Positions 5,091 through 10,071 of a stretch of 10,071 nt of DNA are shown here, one piece after another (the stretch's first letter is position 1; each line of letters begins with the position of its first letter). Position numbers and translations under genes: made by a program. The notes beneath the pieces are model-generated. The model worked only from the letters and a program-made list of their open reading frames with translations, made no database searches and was not told the DNA's origin. Source of the DNA: Microcaldota archaeon (GTDB taxonomy: Archaea; Micrarchaeota; Micrarchaeia; Micrarchaeales; Micrarchaeaceae); NCBI GenBank assembly GCA_028867845.1, contig JAGWFU010000018.1:1-10071 (forward strand), written 5' to 3'.

Positions 5091-6155
5091 ATGTTTGACA
5101 TGGAGAATGAAGTTTGCACAGCCATAGGAACGCCGAACAAGGCGATTGTGCTGTACTGGGGCAAGAGGGATTTCGACCTCAACCTGCCGCTCAACTCATC
5201 AGCAAGCATGACGCTTGACGAGAACCTCAACACCAGGACCAGCGTTATATTCTCCCCCAAGGTGAAGGCCGACACGATATACATCGATGGGAAGGAGCAG
5301 AGGATCAGTGGCAGCAGCGAGCGCAAGATAAGCGTGCTCCACGACACCCTCGATGAGATAAGGTCGCTATCCGGGATTAAGAGCAAGGCGTTGATCGTAT
5401 CAAAGAACTCCTTCCCCCAGTCTGTAGGGCTCGCATCAAGCGCTTCCGGAGCAGTGACATTGGTCTATGCGGCGGTCAACGCAGCGAAGCTACAGCTGAG
5501 CAATAAGGAGATGTCGATAATGGTAAGGAAGATAAGCGGGAGCGGTTGCAGGAGCGTGTTCGGCGGGTTCTCTGCATGGAAGAAAGGCGCAAAGTCGGAC
5601 GGCACCGACTCCTACGCCGAGCAGATAGAGGAGGCCAGCTACTGGCCCGAGGTAATCGACGTCATCGGGATGGTCTCCGCTGTGAAGAAGAAGGTCTCCA
5701 CTGACGCAGGCCACATGATAACGAGCAAGACGAGCATATTGATAAAGCCGAGGGCCGCCCAGGCGGACAAGGATACCGTCACCATCTATGACGCAATAAG
5801 GAAGAAGGATTTCGAGAGGTTCGCCTATATCGTGATGAGGGACTCCAACAACATGCACGCCACCATGCTCGACTCATGGCCGCCGATAATCTACCTAACC
5901 GACAAATCAAGGGAGGTGATGGAGGCAATCCACGAGCTGAACGACTCAGAGGGCAAGCTAATCGCTGCATATGCATTCGACGCAGGGCCTAACCCGCACG
6001 TATTCACCACAAGGAAGTACGAGCGCAAGGTTGTGGAGATTCTGGAATCGATACTCGGTGTAGGTAAAAATTACATCACAGGTCAGGGGAAGGGCCCCAG
6101 GCTGTTGAAGGACTCTGATTCATTAATAAACCTTGACACGCTAACGCCTAAGTAG
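5091..6155 (+). CDS. mvaD: Mevalonate-pathway decarboxylase (GHMP family; exact substrate unsettled)
   Basis: A 354-residue protein of the diphosphomevalonate decarboxylase family, which phosphorylates the 3-hydroxyl of a phosphorylated mevalonate with ATP and then removes CO2. Family motifs are Y22-W-G-K25-R-D, L-P-L-N-S-S at 32-37, S-G-S-G-C-R154-S with F-G-G-F, and F-D297-A-G-P-N carrying the catalytic Asp. The residue before Y22 is Leu21, where typical decarboxylases have Lys of the Asp-Lys-Arg set. With isopentenyl phosphate kinase directly downstream, the product is probably isopentenyl phosphate, made from mevalonate 5-phosphate or, as in Thermoplasma, mevalonate 3,5-bisphosphate. A classical 5-diphosphate substrate is not excluded. 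The ATG is leaderless relative to the TATA box; ATG 5100 is a minor alternative. Confidence 0.88.
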   Translation: MFDMENEVCTAIGTPNKAIVLYWGKRDFDLNLPLNSSASMTLDENLNTRTSVIFSPKVKADTIYIDGKEQRISGSSERKISVLHDTLDEIRSLSGIKSKALIVSKNSFPQSVGLASSASGAVTLVYAAVNAAKLQLSNKEMSIMVRKISGSGCRSVFGGFSAWKKGAKSDGTDSYAEQIEEASYWPEVIDVIGMVSAVKKKVSTDAGHMITSKTSILIKPRAAQADKDTVTIYDAIRKKDFERFAYIVMRDSNNMHATMLDSWPPIIYLTDKSREVMEAIHELNDSEGKLIAAYAFDAGPNPHVFTTRKYERKVVEILESILGVGKNYITGQGKGPRLLKDSDSLINLDTLTPK

Positions 6156-6163
6156 GTTTTTGG

Positions 6164-6976
6164 ATGGGGAGAGATTTAGTTTTCATAAAGATTGGGGGCA
6201 GCGTCATAACGGACGTAACAAAACCCAGCACCGCGAAGAACTCGGAGATAAAACGATTGCTCAAAGAGATGTGGGAGGCCAAGCAGGCTAAGGACTTTGA
6301 CCTTATCATAGGCCACGGCAGCGGCTCATTCGCCCACGTGGTTGGCAAGCGCTACAGGGTCAATGAAGGGCTCATAAATGAGGAGAGCAAGACCGGCGCC
6401 TCGCGCACCCACATAGCCGCGCAGAAGCTCAACCTCATACTCAACGAGATAGGGCTCGACATGGGCATACCTCTCTACTCGTTCACCGTGTCCAGCTTCA
6501 GCATGGCTTCGGCCATGAAGCTCACCTCCGGTTTTTCAAGCTCCATATCAACCGCCCTCTCCAAGGGTTTCATACCCACTGTCTACGGCGACGCGGTTCT
6601 TGACTCTGCCCAGGGCGTAGCCATATGTTCCACGGAAGAGGTGTTCAGGTTCCTATCCGAGAGCATAAGGCCTACTAAGATAATAATGGGCACAGACGTC
6701 AACGGGATATACGACATGGACCCCGTGCTCAACAAGGGAGCAAAGCTGATTAGCTCCGTGGACGGAACCAACATAAAGAAGGTCACCTCCTTCGCTGGAG
6801 AGGCCAGGAAGATAGACGTCTCGGGCGGGATGCACACGAAGCTATCCAGGCTCTACGACATGGTGAGCAAGACCGGGGCCACAGGCTACATAGCAAACGC
6901 TTCCGCTCCTGGCACGATAAAGAAGCTGATGGCCGGCAGGGAGAAGGAAGTGGAGTGCACAGTGGTAAGGAAGTGA
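6164..6976 (+). CDS. ipk: Isopentenyl phosphate kinase
   Basis: A 270-residue amino-acid-kinase-fold enzyme that phosphorylates isopentenyl phosphate with ATP to isopentenyl diphosphate, the building block of archaeal isoprenoid lipids. It begins with the strand F-I-K9-I-G-G-S-V-I-T. Residues 50-58, GHGSGSFAH, correspond to the family's GGGSFGH loop, so His58 is the likely catalytic His that marks isopentenyl phosphate kinase among amino-acid kinases. The loop is slightly divergent (G to S at 53 and G to A at 57). Nucleotide-site motifs follow: a G-T-D-V-N-G-I-Y segment and a D-V-S-G-G-M stretch with downstream Lys. It starts 8 nt after the decarboxylase stop, with only a weak AGGT before the ATG. 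It is probably co-transcribed and acts on the decarboxylase product. Confidence 0.92.
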   Translation: MGRDLVFIKIGGSVITDVTKPSTAKNSEIKRLLKEMWEAKQAKDFDLIIGHGSGSFAHVVGKRYRVNEGLINEESKTGASRTHIAAQKLNLILNEIGLDMGIPLYSFTVSSFSMASAMKLTSGFSSSISTALSKGFIPTVYGDAVLDSAQGVAICSTEEVFRFLSESIRPTKIIMGTDVNGIYDMDPVLNKGAKLISSVDGTNIKKVTSFAGEARKIDVSGGMHTKLSRLYDMVSKTGATGYIANASAPGTIKKLMAGREKEVECTVVRK

Positions 6977-6987
6977 GCGGCGCACGG

Positions 6988-6996
6988 GTTAAATAA
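6988..6996 (+). promoter_or_regulatory. TATA box of the HAD-proline-proS cluster
   Basis: GTTAAATAA centred about 25 nt before ATG 7017. It lies just after the kinase stop and predicts a leaderless transcript for the HAD, proline dehydrogenase and proS genes. Confidence 0.6.
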
Positions 6997-7016
6997 GTTG
7001 CAGTCGTTATAGCTCT

Positions 7017-7610
7017 ATGATAAAGCTGCTAATCTTCGATATAGGCGGCGTGCTTATCGAGTTCAACGAGATCGACTACATAAGGTACGTGGCCAAGAAG
7101 CACAAGCTCAGCGTGCGCAGCTTCTCCCGCGCTCTCATGCCGATGATAGACCTGATGGAGGCGGGCAGGATGGACCTCCCTGAGGTGGAGGCGCGCATGG
7201 CGGACAAGCTCCACATCCCAAATGCCTGGCTCGAGTGGGATTCCACTTACGAGAGGATTGCGAAGCCGAAGACGGACGTGAAGAAGCTCCTCGTCAGGCT
7301 GTCCCGTAGGTACAAGGTAGTGCTGCTCTCCAACGTAAGCGAGACAAGATACGACGTGATGAAGAGCGACCTGATACACGACCTCAAATTCAGGACCTTC
7401 GCCTCCTGCTACCTCAAGATGAGGAAACCCGGGCCAAGGATATACAGGTACGTGCTCTCCAAGATGAAAGTATCCGCAGACGAGGCTCTTTTCGTCGACA
7501 ATCTGTTGGTCAACGTCAGGGGGGCAAGGAAGGTCGGGATAAGGGGCATACAGTTCAAGAGCTACGCCCAGCTTGTAAGGGAGCTGAGGAAGGCCGGCAT
7601 AAAGGGGTAG
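7017..7610 (+). CDS. HAD-superfamily hydrolase (subfamily IA-like)
   Basis: A 197-residue cytoplasmic phosphatase-like protein. All four HAD motifs can be placed: nucleophile D8 in FDIGGV, S105-N106 in LLSNVSE, K137 in MRKPGP, and D161-N162 before N-V-x-G-A. The cap is a small helical insert at about residues 16-80. The usual second motif-I Asp, the general acid two residues after the nucleophile, is Gly10. Other 'FDxGGV/FDLGNV' members such as the E. coli YihX type share this, and activity may be altered. The substrate cannot be predicted. It starts a tight cluster: the proline dehydrogenase begins 5 nt after its stop. A link to proline metabolism is only contextual. Confidence 0.85.
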   Translation: MIKLLIFDIGGVLIEFNEIDYIRYVAKKHKLSVRSFSRALMPMIDLMEAGRMDLPEVEARMADKLHIPNAWLEWDSTYERIAKPKTDVKKLLVRLSRRYKVVLLSNVSETRYDVMKSDLIHDLKFRTFASCYLKMRKPGPRIYRYVLSKMKVSADEALFVDNLLVNVRGARKVGIRGIQFKSYAQLVRELRKAGIKG

Positions 7611-7615
7611 CCAAG

Positions 7616-8470
7616 ATGTCAGGCCATGGAATATTTGAGAGGCTGTTCGCGGGTAGGTGGATAGCTGGCCCTGATATAGACGACGCCATATCTGTGGCGA
7701 GAAGGTTCAACGGCAAAGGAGTGTCAGCAGTGTTCAACTACCTTGGGGAGGACCTCAAGGACAAGGGTATGGTTGAAGACGCAGTGCAGGTCTACTCCGA
7801 GCTGATAAAGAGAATAGGCAGCGAGGGGATAGTGGCGAGCATCTCGGTGAAGCCCACACAGCTCGGGGCATCGATAAGCTATAAGACCTTCCTAAGTAAC
7901 TACACCCGGATAGTCAAGCTTGCGAAGAAGAATGGCGTCTTCGTCTGGTTCGACATGGAGTCAAGTGGAATGATTGACACTGTGATAAGGGCGTACAGGA
8001 AGGACATGAAGAGCAAGGATACCGGAATCTGCTTACAGGCATATCTGACCAGAAGTTATGAGGACGCGGTAGGCCTGTGCAAGAAGGGTGCGATAATAAG
8101 GCTGGTCAAGGGGGCTTACAACGAACCCCCTGATGTCGCATACCAGACCAAGGAGGCAGTTACCTCTAACTACGTAAGGATAATGGAGTACCTGTTCAGG
8201 CACTCAAAGAGGTTCATGATAGCCACGCACGACCTTGGCATAATCGAGCACGCCCACAGGCTGGACAAGGGGCACAAAGGCGAGGTCGAGTACGCGATGC
8301 TAAACGGCATAAGGAACAGGTACGCAGTGGCCATGGCGAAGAAGGGCGACCGCGTAGCTGTCTACATACCCTTCGGCAGGGCGTGGCTCAACTACTCATA
8401 CAGAAGGCTTAAAGAAGCGGGCCACATATCATTAGTACTGAAATCTATATTCGAAGATCAGGGTGTCTGA
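7616..8470 (+). CDS. Proline dehydrogenase (monofunctional, FAD-dependent)
   Basis: A 284-residue TIM-barrel flavoenzyme that oxidises L-proline to 1-pyrroline-5-carboxylate, passing electrons through FAD to the respiratory quinone pool at the membrane. Key motifs are in order: S-V-K79-P-T-Q-L-G, W-F-D113-M-E-S, R162-L-V-K165-G-A-Y-N-E-P, A-T-H205-D, and Y-I-P-F-G ending in Y-R263-R264-L. From family knowledge, K79, D113 and the Arg pair match the active-site Lys, Asp and proline-carboxylate-binding arginines of PutA and Thermus PRODH. The length fits a monofunctional form with no aldehyde-dehydrogenase domain, and no partner P5C dehydrogenase is in the window. A GGGG overlapping the HAD stop may serve as Shine-Dalgarno. 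Its stop TGA abuts the proS ATG. Confidence 0.93.
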   Translation: MSGHGIFERLFAGRWIAGPDIDDAISVARRFNGKGVSAVFNYLGEDLKDKGMVEDAVQVYSELIKRIGSEGIVASISVKPTQLGASISYKTFLSNYTRIVKLAKKNGVFVWFDMESSGMIDTVIRAYRKDMKSKDTGICLQAYLTRSYEDAVGLCKKGAIIRLVKGAYNEPPDVAYQTKEAVTSNYVRIMEYLFRHSKRFMIATHDLGIIEHAHRLDKGHKGEVEYAMLNGIRNRYAVAMAKKGDRVAVYIPFGRAWLNYSYRRLKEAGHISLVLKSIFEDQGV

Positions 8471-9913
8471 ATGGAGGAGAAGAAGGGCCTTACTGCTAAG
8501 AAATCTGATAACTTCTCGGAGTGGTACACCCAGGTTCTGCTGAAGTCGGATTTCGTCGACTACACATCCGTCTCCGGCGCCATGGCGATGAGGCCTGACA
8601 GCTACTTCGTCTGGGAATCCATACAGAAGGCGGTCGATCCCAAACTCAAGGAACTTGGGATACACAATACAGCATTCCCGATGTTCATACCTGAGAAACT
8701 TCTCTCGAAGTTCGCATCCCATATGGAGGGATTCGCGCCTGAGGTCGCATGGGTGACCAAGGCGGGAAGCACAGACCTCGAGGAGAGGCTGGCTGTGCGC
8801 CCCACTTCGGAAGCCATAATGTACGACAGCTACGCTAAGTGGATAAGGTCCTGGAGGGACCTCCCCATGAAGCTCAACCAGTGGAATTCAGTGGTAAGGT
8901 GGGAGTTCAAGCACCCGACGCCTTTCATAAGGACCAGGGAGCATCTCTGGAACGAGGGGCATACTGTTTTTGCTACGGAGCAGGAGGCAAGGGAGGAGAG
9001 GGATCCCATACTCCAGATGTACCTCTCGGTGCTCAGGGACTATCTCGCCCTCCCCGGAATCGTAGGGAGAAAGACGGAGACCGAGAAGTTTGCGGGCGGA
9101 GTTGAGAGCTACAGCATAGAGCACCTCATGCCCGACGGAAAGGCTGTCCAGGGCCCGGCATTCCACTTCGACGGCCAGAACTTCTCGAAGACTTTCGAGA
9201 TAACCTTCCTAAACAGGGAGGAGAAGAAGGATTATGCCTGGCAGAACACCTTCGCAATATCCTCGAGGGACATAGGTGTCATGGTTGCAACCCACGGGGA
9301 CGACAAGGGATTGGTAATACCCCCGCTTGTCGCAAGGATACAGATAGTGATAGTCCCGATATTCAAGAACGAGAACAAGGATAAGGTCCTTGCGGAGGCG
9401 CAGAAGCTCAAGACAAAGCTATCCCACAAATTCAGGGTGCACCTTGACGATGACGACTCCAACTCACCCGGATGGAAGTACAACTACTGGGAGCTCAGGG
9501 GAGTACCTTTCAGGATAGAGATCGGGGAGAGGGACATAACAGCGAACAGCGTCGTGGTGGTTAGAAGGGATACCGCAGAGAAGGCCAATGTCAGGATTGG
9601 CGGGCTCGATGACAAGTTCGACGAACTCATAAGCCAGATGCAGAAGGACCTCTACGAGAGGGCAAGCTCGTTCCTTGAGGCCAACACCCACAGGGCAAAG
9701 GATTTCGAAGAGATGAAGAAGATACTGGAGGAGAAGAGGGGCATAGTCGAGGCCGGATGGTGCGGATCTGAGGAGTGCGAGGAGAAGATAAAGGCGATTG
9801 GCGCGAAGATAACCAACATGCCACTTGACAAGCAATCGGCTGCCAAGAGCATGACCTGCGTAGTCTGCGGCAACCACGCCAGGCACGTCGCCAACGTTGC
9901 TAAATCATATTGA
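8471..9913 (+). CDS. proS: Prolyl-tRNA synthetase, archaeal/eukaryotic type
   Basis: A 480-residue class II aminoacyl-tRNA synthetase that charges tRNA-Pro with proline. The catalytic domain shows R-P-T-S-E-A at about 116-121, a motif 2 strand and loop with N-x-V-V-R-W-E, F-I-R-T-R-E-H-L-W-N-E-G-H-T, and a later F-E-I-T-F-L segment. The anticodon-binding domain contains the V-P-I-F-K strand and an R-G-V-P-F-R-I-E-I-G motif. The C-terminal domain has a four-Cys zinc site (C431, C436, C463, C466) and ends in Tyr480, both marks of the archaeal/eukaryotic-type enzyme. There is no bacterial-type editing insertion. The ATG follows the proline dehydrogenase TGA with no gap, and GGGTG within the upstream gene may be its Shine-Dalgarno, so translation is probably coupled. 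Confidence 0.97.
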   Translation: MEEKKGLTAKKSDNFSEWYTQVLLKSDFVDYTSVSGAMAMRPDSYFVWESIQKAVDPKLKELGIHNTAFPMFIPEKLLSKFASHMEGFAPEVAWVTKAGSTDLEERLAVRPTSEAIMYDSYAKWIRSWRDLPMKLNQWNSVVRWEFKHPTPFIRTREHLWNEGHTVFATEQEAREERDPILQMYLSVLRDYLALPGIVGRKTETEKFAGGVESYSIEHLMPDGKAVQGPAFHFDGQNFSKTFEITFLNREEKKDYAWQNTFAISSRDIGVMVATHGDDKGLVIPPLVARIQIVIVPIFKNENKDKVLAEAQKLKTKLSHKFRVHLDDDDSNSPGWKYNYWELRGVPFRIEIGERDITANSVVVVRRDTAEKANVRIGGLDDKFDELISQMQKDLYERASSFLEANTHRAKDFEEMKKILEEKRGIVEAGWCGSEECEEKIKAIGAKITNMPLDKQSAAKSMTCVVCGNHARHVANVAKSY

Positions 9914-9914
9914 A

Positions 9915-9952
9915 CTTATTTATCCTAACTGGACCTGTCTATAATCTGAGGT
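9915..9952 (+). promoter_or_regulatory. Promoter and Shine-Dalgarno of the LAGLIDADG gene
   Basis: CTTATTTAT at 9915-9923 is TATA-like. GAGGT at 9948-9952 lies 5 nt before ATG 9958 and matches the archaeal anti-Shine-Dalgarno. Several neighbouring genes look leaderless, so this leadered design stands out. Confidence 0.55.
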
Positions 9953-9957
9953 AGCCT

Positions 9958-10071
9958 ATGGCCATCAAACTAAATAATGAATCTGCAGAACTGGTAGGCA
10001 TACTTTTAGGTGATGGCTCATTTTATATCCATGGCTATAACCGTGAAGTAGACATAGCTCTAAACACTAAA
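9958..10071 (+). CDS. LAGLIDADG homing endonuclease-like protein (5' part, runs off the window)
   Basis: Only the first 38 residues are in the window, with no stop. Residues 10-21, AELVGILLGDGS, are a clear first LAGLIDADG motif. The helix packs at the dimer or pseudo-dimer interface, and its final acidic residue, D19, would bind the catalytic metal. The following F-Y-I-H, then V-D-I-A-L, fits the beta strands that follow the motif. It has its own start codon and Shine-Dalgarno, so it is a free-standing gene rather than an intein in proS. Base composition is distinct: 42 of 114 bases are G or C (about 37%), against 33 of 60 (55%) in proS at 9541-9600. This suggests transfer. The rest of the gene is needed to tell an active endonuclease from a related WhiA-like or domesticated protein. 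Confidence 0.75.
   Translation, partial: MAIKLNNESAELVGILLGDGSFYIHGYNREVDIALNTK

Noticed and set aside
9464..9886. Minus-strand 140-codon frame opposite proS
   Set aside because: It lies wholly within prolyl-tRNA synthetase, whose motifs and zinc site are intact. There is no promoter or family match.
8471..9913. LAGLIDADG element as an intein or intron product within proS
   Set aside because: The proS frame is uninterrupted and ends with the normal terminal Tyr and stop. The LAGLIDADG frame starts separately downstream with its own Shine-Dalgarno.
1..10071. CRISPR array, insertion sequence ends or a defence island
   Set aside because: No regularly spaced repeats, transposase or known defence domains were seen on reading either strand. 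The only mobile-type gene is the partial one at the right edge.

Overview
The window is archaeal chromosomal DNA. The evidence is an intron-containing tRNA-Trp spliced at position 37/38, BRE/TATA-like boxes 25-35 bp upstream of several start codons with almost no leader (leaderless transcripts), an archaeal/eukaryotic-type prolyl-tRNA synthetase with a C-terminal four-Cys zinc site and terminal Tyr, and a mevalonate-pathway decarboxylase next to isopentenyl phosphate kinase. The lineage cannot be fixed from sequence alone. Compact spacing and Asn/Ser-rich single-pass surface proteins would fit a Micrarchaeota-like DPANN or Thermoplasmata-related archaeon, but this is inference.

Layout. Positions 14-148 hold tRNA-Trp(CCA) with a roughly 62-nt intron containing a perfect box C motif. 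Next come two divergent polytopic membrane proteins sharing a short AT-rich promoter: an internally duplicated unknown protein (171-1016, minus) and a DUF998-like protein (1095-1673, plus). A minus-strand block follows: a sequon-rich single-pass surface protein (1676-2554), a small HEAT-like helical protein (2635-2961), a membrane-anchored winged-helix regulator with a DUF4382-like exterior domain (3060-4400), and an ADP-ribose-pyrophosphatase-like Nudix hydrolase (4476-5000).

From 5091 everything runs on the plus strand. A GHMP-family mevalonate-pathway decarboxylase (5091-6155) is followed 8 nt later by isopentenyl phosphate kinase (6164-6976). Together these would supply isopentenyl diphosphate for archaeal ether lipids through an 'alternative' mevalonate route. 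A second tight cluster then encodes a HAD-like hydrolase (7017-7610), a proline dehydrogenase (7616-8470) and prolyl-tRNA synthetase (8471-9913), with gaps of 5 and 0 nt. At the right edge an AT-rich reading frame with its own strong Shine-Dalgarno sequence begins (9958 onward). It has the first LAGLIDADG motif of a homing endonuclease or related protein and looks recently acquired.

Most notable are the membrane-spanning transcription factor with repeated operator-like motifs around its own TATA box; the decarboxylase that keeps the catalytic Asp and Arg but has Leu where the conserved Lys is expected; the tRNA-Trp intron with box C/D-like features; and the LAGLIDADG gene abutting proS. No large undescribed multi-gene system, CRISPR array or insertion sequence is evident.
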